Source of the DNA: Schlegelella_A sp965246805
Lineage (GTDB): Bacteria > Pseudomonadota > Gammaproteobacteria > Burkholderiales > Burkholderiaceae_C
Assembly (NCBI GenBank): GCA_965246805.1
Contig: CBDFFO010000007.1
Location: forward strand, 62,001 to 126,000
Direction of reading: 5' to 3'
Length of the DNA: 64,000 nt
Shown here: positions 30,905 through 39,963 of the stretch, piece after piece
How the letters are laid out: every line of letters begins with the position of its first letter
How positions within the stretch are numbered: position 1 is the stretch's first letter
Translations under genes and position numbers: made by a program
Notes under the pieces: model-generated
The model's database searches: none
The model's input: only the letters and a program-made list of their open reading frames with translations
What the model was told of the DNA's origin: nothing

Positions 30905-32061
30905 CGCGCGTCTTCGTGCTCGACCTCGACCTCGGCCGCGAGATTCTCGAAGCATGCGCGCAGCACACCGTGGTAGCGCGGGTCGTCGAGCAAAAAGGCG
31001 TCGTGACCGTGCGGCGCGTCGATCTCGGCATAGCTGACGTCGAGCCGGTTGTCGACAAGCGCCTTCACGATTTCGCGCGAGCGCGCCGGCGCGAAGCGCC
31101 AGTCGGTCGAGAAGCTCACCAGTTGGTAGCGGCAGCGCGCCGCGGCGAAGGTGGCGGTCAGGTCGCCGCTGTGTGCGCGCGCAGGGTCGAAGTAGTCGAG
31201 CGCGCGGGTGATGAGCAAGTAGCTGTTGGCGTCGAAGTACTCGCTGAACTTGTCGCCCTGGTGACGGAGATAACTCTCGATCTGGAACTCGATGTCCTGC
31301 GTGGTGTAGCCGAGCACCGCGGCTTGCATGTCGCGGCCGAACTTGGCTTCCATCGCGTCGTCGGAGAGGTAGGTGATGTGGCCGATCATGCGAGCCACGC
31401 GCAGGCCGCGGCGCGGAATGACGCCGTGGGCCTGGTAGTTGCCGCCGTGGAAGTCGGGGTCGGTGACGATCGCGCGCCGCGCCACTTCGTTGAACGCGAT
31501 GTTCTGCGCCGAGAGATTGGGCGCCGTCGCGACCGCGACGCACTGGCGCAGCCGCGTCGGGTAACGCAACGACCAGCCGAGCGCTTGCATGCCGCCGAGG
31601 CTGCCGCCGAGCACGGCCGCGAGCCGGCCGATGCCGAGCGCATCGACGACGCGCGCCTGCGCATCGACCCAGTCCTCCACCGTGAGGACCGGAAAGTCGG
31701 CGCCATAGGGCCGACCTGCGGCCGCCGGGTCGGGGTTCGCCTGCATCGGCCCGGTCGAGCCGAAGCACGAGCCGGGATTGCTGATGCCGATCACGAAGAA
31801 GCGGTCGGTGTCGAGCGGCTTGGCCGGCCCGACGAGGTTGTTCCACCAGCCTTCACTTTTCTCGGTGCCTTCATAGGTGCCGGCGACGTGATGCGACGCG
31901 TTGAGCGCGTGGCACACCAGCACCGCGTTGCTTCGCGCCGCGTTCAGCGTGCCGTAGGTTTCGTAGGCGAGCGTGTAATCGGCGAGCTGCTGGCCGCTCT
32001 GCAACGGCAGCGGCAAATCGAAGTGCATGGTTTGCGGAGAGACAGGGCCGATGTCGTTCAT
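30901..32061 (-). CDS. metX: Homoserine O-acyltransferase MetX
   Basis: First committed step of methionine synthesis, activating homoserine. 386 residues, alpha/beta-hydrolase fold: VLVCHALNASHHVAGTY, the conserved GISNPGSCFGSTGP, nucleophile Ser in LGGSLGGMQAL, and the C-terminal His in DAPHGHDAFLL with an Asp before it. Although often named acetyltransferase, many betaproteobacterial MetX enzymes use succinyl-CoA; the acyl donor is not decided here. It forms a metX-metW operon. Confidence 0.95.
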   Translation of the reverse strand: MNDIGPVSPQTMHFDLPLPLQSGQQLADYTLAYETYGTLNAARSNAVLVCHALNASHHVAGTYEGTEKSEGWWNNLVGPAKPLDTDRFFVIGISNPGSCFGSTGPMQANPDPAAAGRPYGADFPVLTVEDWVDAQARVVDALGIGRLAAVLGGSLGGMQALGWSLRYPTRLRQCVAVATAPNLSAQNIAFNEVARRAIVTDPDFHGGNYQAHGVIPRRGLRVARMIGHITYLSDDAMEAKFGRDMQAAVLGYTTQDIEFQIESYLRHQGDKFSEYFDANSYLLITRALDYFDPARAHSGDLTATFAAARCRYQLVSFSTDWRFAPARSREIVKALVDNRLDVSYAEIDAPHGHDAFLLDDPRYHGVLRACFENLAAEVEVEHEDAR

Positions 32062-32148
32062 GGGGCCGTGACTCTAGCCTGCATGCCAAGATCGCCACCT
32101 CGCGACAGGACGCACGCGCGCTTGCACAAGAACGGCAGGAGACTCGAC

Positions 32149-33060
32149 ATGGGCTGGTTCGACGGCTACGACGGCAAGACCTACAACGTCAACGACAGCA
32201 TGGTGTTCGCGCGCGTCGGCGGCAAGCCGGACGGCGCGCCGGTGCTGCTGCTGCACGGCTTTCCGCAAAGCCACGCGATGTGGCATCGCGTCGCGCAGCG
32301 CATCGGCGGCGACTTCCGACTCGTGATGGCCGACCTGCGCGGCTATGGCGACTCGGCCAAGCCGCCCGGCGACATCCGGCCGGGCCACGAGCACAGCAAC
32401 TACAGCAAGCGCGTAATGGCGGCCGACCTCGCCGCGTTGATGAGCGAGCTCGGACACGAGCGCTTCGCGGTCGTCGGCCACGACCGCGGCGGCCGCGTCG
32501 CGCACCGGCTCGCGCTCGATCATCCGCAGCGCGTGACGCAGCTCGGCGTGATCGACATCGCGCCCACGCTCGACATGTACGAGCAGACCGACATGCGTTT
32601 CGCGAGCCTCTACTACCACTGGTTTCACTTGATCCAGCCGGCGCCGCTGCCCGAACGCATGATCGGTGGCGATGCGCTCTTCTACCTGCGCACCAAGCTC
32701 GGCCGCTGGGGCGCGGGCAGCGCCGTCAACGAGCCGCAAGCGCTGGCCGACTACGAGCGCTGCTTCTGCAACGCCGCCGCCATCCACGCGGCGTGCGAAG
32801 ACTATCGCGCGTCGTTCACCATCGACCTCGAACACGACCGCGCCTCGCGCGCGGCCGGTGAGAAGGTCGCTTGCGACATGTTCGTGCTGTGGGGCGACAA
32901 GGGCGTGGTCGGGCGGCTGTTCGATCCGCTCACGCTGTGGCACGCGCAATGCGCGAAGAACGTCACCGGCGAGAGGGTCTCGGCCGGGCATTACATCCCG
33001 GAAGAACTGCCCGAGGACACGGCTCGCTTGCTGCGCAGCTTCCTCAAGAGCACGCTTTGA
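32149..33060 (+). CDS. Fluoroacetate/haloacetate dehalogenase-type alpha/beta hydrolase
   Basis: 303 residues, closely patterned on the Rhodopseudomonas fluoroacetate dehalogenase (FAcD). Nucleophile Asp112 in GHDRGGR, carboxylate-binding Arg113 and Arg116, triad Asp136 (VIDIAP) and His281 (SAGHYIPEE), and the halide pocket His157-Trp158 (YYHWFHLIQPAPLPE) plus Tyr219 (CEDYRAS) are all present. These correspond to FAcD Asp110, Arg111, Arg114, Asp134, His280, His155, Trp156 and Tyr219. It would hydrolyse haloacetate to glycolate and halide. Good Shine-Dalgarno (GGCAGGAG) before ATG 32149. Epoxide hydrolases share the fold but normally lack the HW pair and second Arg. Confidence 0.82.
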   Translation: MGWFDGYDGKTYNVNDSMVFARVGGKPDGAPVLLLHGFPQSHAMWHRVAQRIGGDFRLVMADLRGYGDSAKPPGDIRPGHEHSNYSKRVMAADLAALMSELGHERFAVVGHDRGGRVAHRLALDHPQRVTQLGVIDIAPTLDMYEQTDMRFASLYYHWFHLIQPAPLPERMIGGDALFYLRTKLGRWGAGSAVNEPQALADYERCFCNAAAIHAACEDYRASFTIDLEHDRASRAAGEKVACDMFVLWGDKGVVGRLFDPLTLWHAQCAKNVTGERVSAGHYIPEELPEDTARLLRSFLKSTL

Positions 33061-33100
33061 CTTGCTCCCTCTTCCTCCGGGAGAGGGGACAGGGACGAGC
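33061..33100. repeat. Degenerate palindromic repeat between convergent genes
   Basis: CTCCCTCTTCCTCCGGGAGAGGGGACAGGG-type sequence lies between the convergent dehalogenase and GST genes. It is the same CTCTCC...GGAGAGG family seen near 23.7, 29.2 and 49.3 kb, and may act as a bidirectional terminator. Confidence 0.55.
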
Positions 33101-33102
33101 GC

Positions 33103-33729
33103 TCAGCCCGGCGCCGCCGTGTCGATGAAGCTCTGTCGGACGCTCAGCTTCTCGGCCAGCCGTGCCACGTTGCTGTGGTTGTTGCGCCAGTTGATCTCGC
33201 CGAAGCGGTGGTCGAGGTAGCCGAGCGCGCAACCGACCGCGATGTCGGCGAGCGACATGTGAATGCCCGTGCACCACGGCTTGTCGCCCAGGCCGGTTGC
33301 GATGGCTTCGAGCGACGCGTGAACCTTCTTCATTTGACGATCGATCCAGGCCTGGCTTCGCTGCTCGGTGGTGCGCCCGCCCCACGTCGCCTCGAGGCGG
33401 GCGAGGATGAGGGCGTCGCAAATGCCGTCGGCGAGCGCCTCCCAGGTGCGCACCTCGATGCGTTCGCGGCTCGCTTCGGGGATCAGCCGGCTCACCGGAG
33501 AGCGGGTGTCGAGGTATTCGACGATGACGCGTGAGTCGAACAGCGCTTCGCCGCCTTCCATCACGAGGCACGGCACCTTGCCGAGCGGGTTCGACGCGAG
33601 GATCGCGTCGCTCCCCCACACGTCTTCGTCTTCGAGCCGGTAGTCGAGCTTCTTTTCGGCCATCACGATGCGCACCTTGCGCACGTACGGGCTGGTCAGG
33701 GAGCCGAGCAGTTTCATCACAGGGGTCAT
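33103..33729 (-). CDS. Glutathione S-transferase family protein
   Basis: 208 residues. The N-terminal thioredoxin-fold domain starts KLLGSLTSPYVRKVRIVMAEK (Ser in TSPYVRK as candidate catalytic residue), with the cis-Pro/substrate loop NPLGKVPCLVMEGG and the glutathione-binding FDSRVIVEYLD. The C-terminal helical domain contains MSLADIAVGCALGYLD (N-capping box). It resembles YibF-type GSTs. ATG 33717 (MKLLGS) is an equally plausible start. Substrate unknown. Confidence 0.9.
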   Translation of the reverse strand: MTPVMKLLGSLTSPYVRKVRIVMAEKKLDYRLEDEDVWGSDAILASNPLGKVPCLVMEGGEALFDSRVIVEYLDTRSPVSRLIPEASRERIEVRTWEALADGICDALILARLEATWGGRTTEQRSQAWIDRQMKKVHASLEAIATGLGDKPWCTGIHMSLADIAVGCALGYLDHRFGEINWRNNHSNVARLAEKLSVRQSFIDTAAPG

Positions 33730-33890
33730 GGGAGGCGGCAGGCGCGCAGTTTGAAATTCATTCTAGGGCGCGGGCGGCCGCCGAACGTACCTGAAACCGC
33801 CGGCGAGGCGCGCTTGCAACGCCGCGGCTGCCCCCGGCGGGCAAGCCCTGGCCGACGTTGATAATGGCGCTCTCTGCGACGGAAGCATCG

Positions 33891-35276
33891 ATGACCCCAT
33901 CGCACCTGCTGGCCCTATCCCCGCTCGACGGCCGCTATGCGGGCAAGGTCGACGATCTGCGCCCGCTGCTCTCCGAATTCGGCCTGATCCACCGGCGCGT
34001 CCAGGTCGAAGTCGAGTGGTTCATCGCCCTTTCCGATGCCGGCTTCGACGAGTTCGAGCCGCTCGCCGACGGAGCCCGCGCTCGCGCCCGTGCGCTCGTC
34101 GCGAACTTCGGCGAAGCCGATGCCGCGGCAATCAAGGCCATCGAACGCACCACCAACCACGATGTCAAGGCGGTCGAATACTGGCTCGCAGAGCGCTTTA
34201 AGGCGGTCGCCGAACTCGAACGCAGCGTCGCGTTCATCCATTTCGCCTGCACCAGCGAAGACATCAACAACACCAGCCACGGGTTGATGGTGGCGGCGGC
34301 GCGACGCGAGGTGCTGTTGCCGGCGCTCGATGCGGTCATCGCGCAACTGGTGGCACACGCGCACGCGCACGCCGACGTCGCGATGCTCTCACGCACGCAC
34401 GGCCAGCCCGCGAGCCCGACCACGTTCGGCAAGGAAGTGGCGAACGTGGTGGCGCGACTCCTCAAGGCGCGGGCTCGCATCGCGGCAGTCGAACTCACCG
34501 CGAAGATGAACGGCGCGGTCGGCAACTACAACGCGCACCTGTCGGCGTATCCCGACTTCGATTGGGAGGGCTTCGCACGGCGCCTGATCGAGCACGAACT
34601 CGGCCTCGTCTTCAACCCGTACACGATCCAGATCGAGCCGCACGACTGCCTCGCCGAACTGTTCGACGCGTTCGCCGCGGCCAACACCGTGCTGGTCGAT
34701 TGGGCCCGCGATGTGTGGGGCTACATCAGCCTCGGCTACCTGAAGCAGCGCACGGTGGCCGGCGAGATCGGGTCGAGCACGATGCCGCACAAAGTGAACC
34801 CGATCGACTTCGAGAACGCCGAAGGCAACTTCGGCCTTGCGAACGCCCTGCTCGCTCACATGAGCGCCAAGTTGCCGATTTCGCGCTTCCAGCGCGACCT
34901 CACCGACAGCACCGTGCTGCGCAACATCGGCGTGGCGTTCGGCCACACGCTCCTCGGTTACGAATCGCTGCAGCGCGGCACCGCGAAGCTGGAGCTGAAC
35001 CGGGCCGCGATCGCGGCCGACCTCGACGACGCGTGGGAAGTGCTGGCCGAACCGATCCAGACCGTGATGCGCCGCCACGGCCTGGCCGGTGCGTACGAGC
35101 AGCTCAAGGCGCTGACGCGCGGCCGCGGCATCACGCGCGAGGCGTTGCACGGTTTCGTCCTCGGGCTGGCCCTGCCGGAAGCCGAACGCGCGCGCTTGCT
35201 CGCGCTCACGCCGGCGAACTACGTCGGCAAGGCGGCCGAACTGGCGCGCCGCATCGGTCCCGACAGCGAGCCGTGA
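33891..35276 (+). CDS. purB: Adenylosuccinate lyase
   Basis: Cleaves SAICAR and adenylosuccinate in purine synthesis. 461 residues beginning MTPSHLLALSPLDGRYAGKV, typical of the E. coli-like branch. Fumarase/lyase superfamily signature in GSSTMPHKVNPIDFEN; other motifs are TTNHDVKAVEYWL, HFACTSEDINNTSHG and MLSRTHGQPASPTTFGKE (catalytic His). ATG 33858/33864 would add an N-terminal extension absent in the family. A GATAAT -10-like element at 33860 overlaps those codons and supports the later start. Confidence 0.96.
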   Translation: MTPSHLLALSPLDGRYAGKVDDLRPLLSEFGLIHRRVQVEVEWFIALSDAGFDEFEPLADGARARARALVANFGEADAAAIKAIERTTNHDVKAVEYWLAERFKAVAELERSVAFIHFACTSEDINNTSHGLMVAAARREVLLPALDAVIAQLVAHAHAHADVAMLSRTHGQPASPTTFGKEVANVVARLLKARARIAAVELTAKMNGAVGNYNAHLSAYPDFDWEGFARRLIEHELGLVFNPYTIQIEPHDCLAELFDAFAAANTVLVDWARDVWGYISLGYLKQRTVAGEIGSSTMPHKVNPIDFENAEGNFGLANALLAHMSAKLPISRFQRDLTDSTVLRNIGVAFGHTLLGYESLQRGTAKLELNRAAIAADLDDAWEVLAEPIQTVMRRHGLAGAYEQLKALTRGRGITREALHGFVLGLALPEAERARLLALTPANYVGKAAELARRIGPDSEP

Positions 35277-35286
35277 TGCGCGGGCG

Positions 35287-36114
35287 ATGACCTTCACCGA
35301 ACAGCTCGCCGGCAGTGAGCGCCAGAGCGGATCGATGCTCTGCGTCGGCCTGGACCCGGACCCGGCCCGCTTCCCCGCGCCATGGCAAAGCGACGCGAGC
35401 CGCATATTCGATTTCTGCAAGGCCATCGTCGACGCAACGCATGACCTCGTCATCGCGTTCAAGCCGCAGATTGCCTACTTCGCGGCCGAGCGCGCGGAAG
35501 ACCAGCTCGAAGCGCTGATCGCGCACATCCACGCCGCCGCACCGGGCGTGCCGGTGATCCTCGATGCCAAGCGCGGCGACATCGGCGCCACCGCCGAGCG
35601 CTACGCGCGCGAAGTGTTCGAGCGCTACCGGGCCGACGCGGTGACGCTCTCGCCGTTCATGGGGCTCGATTCGATCGAGCCCTACCTCTCGTACGCCGAC
35701 AAGGGCTTGCTGGTGCTGTGCCGCACCTCGAACCCGGGCGGCGCCGACCTGCAGGCGCAGACGCTCGCGTCGGGCGACCGGCTCTACGAACACATCGCGC
35801 GGATGGCCGAAGGACCGTGGAACCGGCACGGACAGCTCGGCCTTGTCGTCGGCGCCACTTACCCGGCCGAACTGGCGCGGGTGCGCGAACTGGCGCCGAC
35901 CCTGCCGTTGCTGATCCCGGGCATCGGCGCGCAGGGCGGCGATGCGGCTTCGACGGTCAAAGCGGCGTGGCGTGGGGACGCCGGCACTACCACCGCGCCG
36001 ATCATGGTGAGCTCGTCGCGTGCGGTGCTGTACGCGAGCAGGGGCGAGGACTTCGCCGCTGCCGCGCGCCGCGTGGCGACGGCGACGCGCGACGCTCTCG
36101 CCGGGGCGCGCTGA
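35287..36114 (+). CDS. pyrF: Orotidine 5'-phosphate decarboxylase
   Basis: Makes UMP from OMP, the last step of de novo pyrimidine synthesis. 275 residues of the longer (type 2) PyrF class: CVGLDPDPARFP, IAFKPQIAYFAA, catalytic LDAKRGDIGATAERYA, LCRTSNPGG, and the phosphate-binding IPGIGAQGGD...VSSSRAVLYAS. Only 10 nt after purB on the same strand, so purine and pyrimidine genes are likely co-transcribed. Confidence 0.96.
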   Translation: MTFTEQLAGSERQSGSMLCVGLDPDPARFPAPWQSDASRIFDFCKAIVDATHDLVIAFKPQIAYFAAERAEDQLEALIAHIHAAAPGVPVILDAKRGDIGATAERYAREVFERYRADAVTLSPFMGLDSIEPYLSYADKGLLVLCRTSNPGGADLQAQTLASGDRLYEHIARMAEGPWNRHGQLGLVVGATYPAELARVRELAPTLPLLIPGIGAQGGDAASTVKAAWRGDAGTTTAPIMVSSSRAVLYASRGEDFAAAARRVATATRDALAGAR

Positions 36115-36421
36115 GGCGCGCACCAGCCAACGAAGCTCGCCGCGAAGGGCTCTTCCATGAGCGAGAGCTTTCGCGTCGTCGATACCAGAGAGAGCGAGCA
36201 GGCCGCCTCGAAGGTCGGCCGCCGGCTTCGCTGCAGGGAGTCGGTGGCGCAGCCCGAGCAGGCGCTCGCCGCCGGCATGAACGAGTGCCTCACCAGGCCG
36301 ACCGCGTGACACGTGGCCTCCACCCTTTCGGCTGCGACGGTGCAAACGCGCCCACTCCGCCACAATCGCGCCTTGTCGTGACGCCCAGCGTCGTCGCCGA
36401 ACTCAACAGGACGATCACCGC
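36115..36421 (+). other. 307-bp spacer with a possible receiver-domain remnant
   Basis: No sure gene. A 50-codon frame at 36157-36309 ends QALAAGMNECLTRPTA, very like the C-terminal end of response-regulator receiver domains (LAAGMD-x-L-x-KP). The preceding codons are not receiver-like, so it may be a decayed fragment or coincidence. The remaining sequence before the porin gene shows no clear promoter. Confidence 0.3.
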
Positions 36422-37453
36422 ATGAACCGACCGACCCGCCGGGCCGCCCTCGCCTCGTTCACGCTCGCACTCGGCGCGACAGCCACCGCCGTGCACGCGC
36501 AAGCGCAGTTCCAGCCGTCGATCTACGGCGTGCTCGACGCCGGTGCGAGCCGGACGCGCGCGCCCGGTGGCCGTTACCAGTGGCTGGGCGACAGCGGCAG
36601 CCTCAGCACCAGCTACATCGGCTTCAAAGGCAGCGAAGACTTAGGCGGCGGCCTGCGCGCCAAGTTCCAGCTCGAGTCATACGTGCGCCTCGACACCGGC
36701 ACCTCGGGCCGCTCCGACGGCGACCGGTTCTGGAGCCGTGACTCGTTCGTCGGCCTGCAAGGCGCGTTCGGCAGCACCGTGCTCGGCCGCAACCCGACCC
36801 CGCTCTATAGCGCGACCATCGCGTTCAACCCGTTCGCCGACTCGTTCGGCTTCTCGCCGAGCACGCGCCAGTACTACGGCTCGAATGGCGCCGTGCTGGG
36901 CGACCGCAGCTGGACCAACTCCATCAGCTACACCAGCAACTACGCCGACGGCCCGCTCCACTGGAACCTCGCGGCCAACGCGGGCGAAGGGTCGCCGGGC
37001 GCAACCGGCCGCAACCTCGGTGGCACCGTGAGCTACGTGAACGGCCCGCTCGCGCTGAGCGCGGGCGGCCAACGCCTTCGCAACAGCACGCAGGCGTTGC
37101 CGGTCGGCTTCAACCACCAGGACGCATATCAGCTCGGCGCCACCTACGACCTGACCGTCGTGCGCCTGTTCGGCCAATTCGGCCGCGCGACGACGCATGC
37201 GACGGTGGGCGTGAAGACCAACCTCTACCAGTTCGGTGGCGCGATCCCGGTCGGTGCCGGCACCATCCTCGTCGCTTATGGGCATTCGAACAGCAAGCGC
37301 ACGGGCCTCAACAGCACCGACCAGACGGTCTCGATCGCTTACGACTACAACTTCTCGAAGAACACCGACGTGTACATCGCCGCGTTGAATGAGAAAGTCA
37401 CGAGCCTCACGAGTGGACGCAGCGTGGCGACGGGGCTGCGGGTGCGGTTCTGA
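36422..37453 (+). CDS. Gram-negative outer-membrane porin
   Basis: 343 residues, general diffusion porin of the betaproteobacterial trimeric type. Signal peptide RRAALASFTLALGATATAVHAQA. The mature start FQPSIYGVLDAGASR, then SYIGFKGSEDLGGGLRAKFQLES and DSFVGLQGAFGSTVLGRN, is the standard porin opening with the L3 constriction region following. The C-terminus ends in VATGLRVRF, with the terminal Phe needed for BAM recognition. Slightly shorter than many paralogues. Confidence 0.93.
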   Translation: MNRPTRRAALASFTLALGATATAVHAQAQFQPSIYGVLDAGASRTRAPGGRYQWLGDSGSLSTSYIGFKGSEDLGGGLRAKFQLESYVRLDTGTSGRSDGDRFWSRDSFVGLQGAFGSTVLGRNPTPLYSATIAFNPFADSFGFSPSTRQYYGSNGAVLGDRSWTNSISYTSNYADGPLHWNLAANAGEGSPGATGRNLGGTVSYVNGPLALSAGGQRLRNSTQALPVGFNHQDAYQLGATYDLTVVRLFGQFGRATTHATVGVKTNLYQFGGAIPVGAGTILVAYGHSNSKRTGLNSTDQTVSIAYDYNFSKNTDVYIAALNEKVTSLTSGRSVATGLRVRF

Positions 37454-37655
37454 CCCTTCGGTTAGCGCATCTTGCAGCACGCAAGTGCCTCCGCAATGAA
37501 GAAGCACATCGCGAAGCCGGGGGTGACCGTCGCGGGTGACGACCTCACTTCCCACACGACCGAGGCCACCTGTCGTACGACGGATCGCGGCCGCCGACGC
37601 GTGGGGCCGTGCGCAAGCTTGCCGTAAGCTCGCGACACTTGCCGCCCGAACATCC
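37454..37655. other. Spacer between porin and response regulator
   Basis: About 200 bp. An open frame from GTG 37536 continues into the response regulator but reads as low-complexity Arg/Pro/Ala sequence (TTSLPTRPRPPVVRR), so I regard it as untranslated. No promoter recognised. Confidence 0.3.
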
Positions 37656-38036
37656 GTGCCCTCCCGCCTCAGAGCGTTGATCGTCGAAGACAACGCCATC
37701 ATCCTCGAAAACTTGCAGGGCCTCCTGCATGAAGTGACCGCGGTCGACGTGGTCGGCACCGCTCGCGCAGAGCAAGAAGCATGTCGCTGGATGGACTGCA
37801 GAACCCAGGCGTGCGACGTCGCGATCATCGATCTTTTCCTGCATGGCGGCAGCGGGCTGGGCGTGCTGCAGCACATCGCTGGATATCAGAGCCCGCCTGA
37901 ACGCATCGTGCTCACGAACTACGCCACGCCAGATGTGAGAGAACGCTGCAAAGCGCTCGGCGCCAGCGAGGTGTTCGACAAATCGACGGAAATCGACAAG
38001 CTGATCGACTGGCTGGCCGGTCGGGTACGGCACTAA
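37656..38036 (+). CDS. Single-domain response regulator
   Basis: 126-residue stand-alone receiver domain: RALIVEDNAIILENLQGLL with the acidic pair, phospho-acceptor Asp in VAIIDLFLHGGSGLGVL, Thr/Ser switch in RIVLTNYATPDVRERC and Lys in EVFDKSTEIDK. No output domain. GTG 37656 gives a start just before the first strand; the longer frame from 37536 is not receiver-like. No kinase is adjacent, so the partner is unknown. It is convergent with the Crp-type remnant and M14 peptidase. Confidence 0.82.
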   Translation: MPSRLRALIVEDNAIILENLQGLLHEVTAVDVVGTARAEQEACRWMDCRTQACDVAIIDLFLHGGSGLGVLQHIAGYQSPPERIVLTNYATPDVRERCKALGASEVFDKSTEIDKLIDWLAGRVRH

Positions 38037-38051
38037 GGGGTCGGTCCGGCT

Positions 38052-38234
38052 CTAGGGCAACGCGTCGCGGTAGATGCAGTTGATGACGCCGTGACACGCA
38101 CAGGCGCGCAGCTTCAGCCCACTGCGGCTTTCGATCTTGTGCTGCCCGCTGCGGGCGCCGATGAGTCCGGCCTTGTGAAGTTCGCCGGCCGCGTGCCCGA
38201 CCGAGCGGCGGAGCACACCCAGGGCGGGGCACGT
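38052..38234 (-). pseudogene. Remnant of a Crp/Fnr-family regulator (C-terminal HTH only)
   Basis: Directly after the M14 peptidase stop and in the same frame, about 59 codons read LGVLRRSVGHAAGELHKAGL, then IGARSGQHKIESRSGLKLRACACHGV and a TAG at 38052-38054. This matches the winged-helix end of Crp-type regulators (LGVRRASVTEAAGxLQxAGLI...GLExxACECY). The cAMP/effector domain and any proper start are missing; it looks like a 5'-truncated gene left at a recombination junction. Identification is by pattern only. Confidence 0.62.
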
Positions 38235-39944
38235 TTAGTCGAGGTCCACCTGGGCCCGCACGACACCGGCGCGTTCGGCTGCGGCACTAAGAGACAAGCG
38301 CGTGCCCTTCGGCGCCCGCACGACCCACTCGCCCACGGCCCGATCGGCCGTGATCTCGCGTCCGGGCAAAAAAGCGTTGAGCGATTGCGTCGGCGCGTGG
38401 CCTTCGAGTTGCGGCCCTTCCATACGCGGCTTGCCGCTCATGAGCGTCACGTGCGTCTCGCCTTCGGGCCAGTGGATCTCGAACACCACGCCGCGCACCG
38501 CCTTGCGCTCGAGCGCGCGCTTGCTGATGTACGCCGGCAACCAGCCGCTGTTGCCCACGGCGAGCCGAACCCGCCATGTGTCGTCACCGAGCGCTCGCAC
38601 TTCGGTGCGCAGCAGCTCGAGCTTCGGCAACGAGAGCGCGATCTGCGTCATCCAGGTCGGGAATCGCGCCGCCTCGCGTTCACGAAGATGTGGCGGCGGG
38701 TTGCGCCAGTAGTTCATCTTGTCCCAGCCGCCGATCTCGACCGCGCCGAGCTGCGGGTGCAAATAGGGCTTCCAGTCGACGTAGGCCTGGCCGTTGCACG
38801 CGTTGTCGCTCCAGGCGAGCAGCTTCAGGTCGTCTTCCACCGAATGCTCGCGATACCAGTCGACGAACTTGTAGTTCTCGATGCCCGCTTCGCGGTTCGG
38901 CGCCCACAGCTCGACGACCCAGAACAGCGCACCGAGGTGCTCGTAGATCCAGTCCTGGGTGCCGGTGATCATTTCCTTCGGGTGGTACTTGAAGTCGTGC
39001 CAGGTGCTGATGGCCGGGTAGCCCGTGAGCTTTTCGCCGAGCGCGCTGAAGCGCTTGATGGACCAGAGGTCCTCCGGGATCATGTCGTCGTCGCTCTGCG
39101 TGCCCATCGGCCGCAAGATCACGCCGCTGTGGGTATGGAAGCTGATGGCCGCGCCGATGTTCTTGTGGCGCACGATGAAGTCGACCATCGCCTTCACCTC
39201 GGGCTCGCTGGTCGGGTACTCGCCGGCGCCGACCTGCTCGAATTCCTGCCGCCACGCGGAGGGAAAGTTGCGGTTGAGGTCGAGGCCTTCGGCGTCGCGG
39301 TTGACCCGGATCGTCAGGCCGTCGTAGTTCTCGATGAAGCCCTCGGGCATCACGCGGAAGTACTCGCCGCCGAACTCACCGGGCTCGCGCGCGACCATCA
39401 GGCGCGGTTCGGTCGCGTGCTTTTTGTAGGTCCCGTGCGGGTCGAGCACGCGCATCGAGAGGATGCGCCCGTCGCCATCGACGTCTTCGGTGGTGAGGCC
39501 GTCGACGGCGGGCTCGTCGTGCGGATAGCGCCGCGTCGACGAGCGGATGTGGCGCGGCGCATCGGCCAGCGCGAGCTCGGCGCCGTCGGGGTTGAGGCGC
39601 GGGCACAGGTAGACCACGCGGGTGTCGAGCAACCGTGTGATCTGCGGGTCGGTGTCATAGCCGGTGACGAGCTGATGCAGGTAGTACAGCACCGCCGTGC
39701 TCGCGGTGAGCTCGGCCGCGTGGATGTTGCCATCGCACCAGAACGCGGGCTTGTCGGCGGCCTCGCCGGTCTCCTTCTTCGTCGCCGTAACGACCCAGAT
39801 GTCGCGACCTTCGAAGCTCTTGCCGATCGAGGCGACCGCGATCAGTTCGGGGTACGCGGCGGCGTAATCGAAGAGCAGTCGCGAGAGGTCGGCGTGTTTG
39901 TAGAAGGTGTCGAAGCGCGGAATCGGGGTGGCGGACGGGGTCAT
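38235..39944 (-). CDS. M14-family zinc carboxypeptidase
   Basis: 569 residues. N-terminal carboxypeptidase domain with zinc ligands in DGNIHAAELTAS (His-x-x-Glu) and SFHTHSGVILRP (third ligand), CPRLNPDG, GLDLNRNFPSAW (substrate-binding Asn-Arg) and WVVELWAPNRE (catalytic Glu region). Roughly 170 C-terminal residues form a separate, probably beta-rich domain (VEIGGWDKMNYWRNPPPHL... RVRLAVGNSGWLPAYISKRA). No signal peptide, so it may be cytoplasmic. Peptide substrate unknown. Confidence 0.92.
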   Translation of the reverse strand: MTPSATPIPRFDTFYKHADLSRLLFDYAAAYPELIAVASIGKSFEGRDIWVVTATKKETGEAADKPAFWCDGNIHAAELTASTAVLYYLHQLVTGYDTDPQITRLLDTRVVYLCPRLNPDGAELALADAPRHIRSSTRRYPHDEPAVDGLTTEDVDGDGRILSMRVLDPHGTYKKHATEPRLMVAREPGEFGGEYFRVMPEGFIENYDGLTIRVNRDAEGLDLNRNFPSAWRQEFEQVGAGEYPTSEPEVKAMVDFIVRHKNIGAAISFHTHSGVILRPMGTQSDDDMIPEDLWSIKRFSALGEKLTGYPAISTWHDFKYHPKEMITGTQDWIYEHLGALFWVVELWAPNREAGIENYKFVDWYREHSVEDDLKLLAWSDNACNGQAYVDWKPYLHPQLGAVEIGGWDKMNYWRNPPPHLREREAARFPTWMTQIALSLPKLELLRTEVRALGDDTWRVRLAVGNSGWLPAYISKRALERKAVRGVVFEIHWPEGETHVTLMSGKPRMEGPQLEGHAPTQSLNAFLPGREITADRAVGEWVVRAPKGTRLSLSAAAERAGVVRAQVDLD

Positions 39945-39963
39945 GGGGTGCGTGATGAAGCGG

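Noticed and set aside
37536..37655. Forty-residue N-terminal extension of the single-domain response regulator
   Set aside because: Low-complexity Arg/Pro sequence not seen in receivers; GTG 37656 directly precedes the first beta strand.
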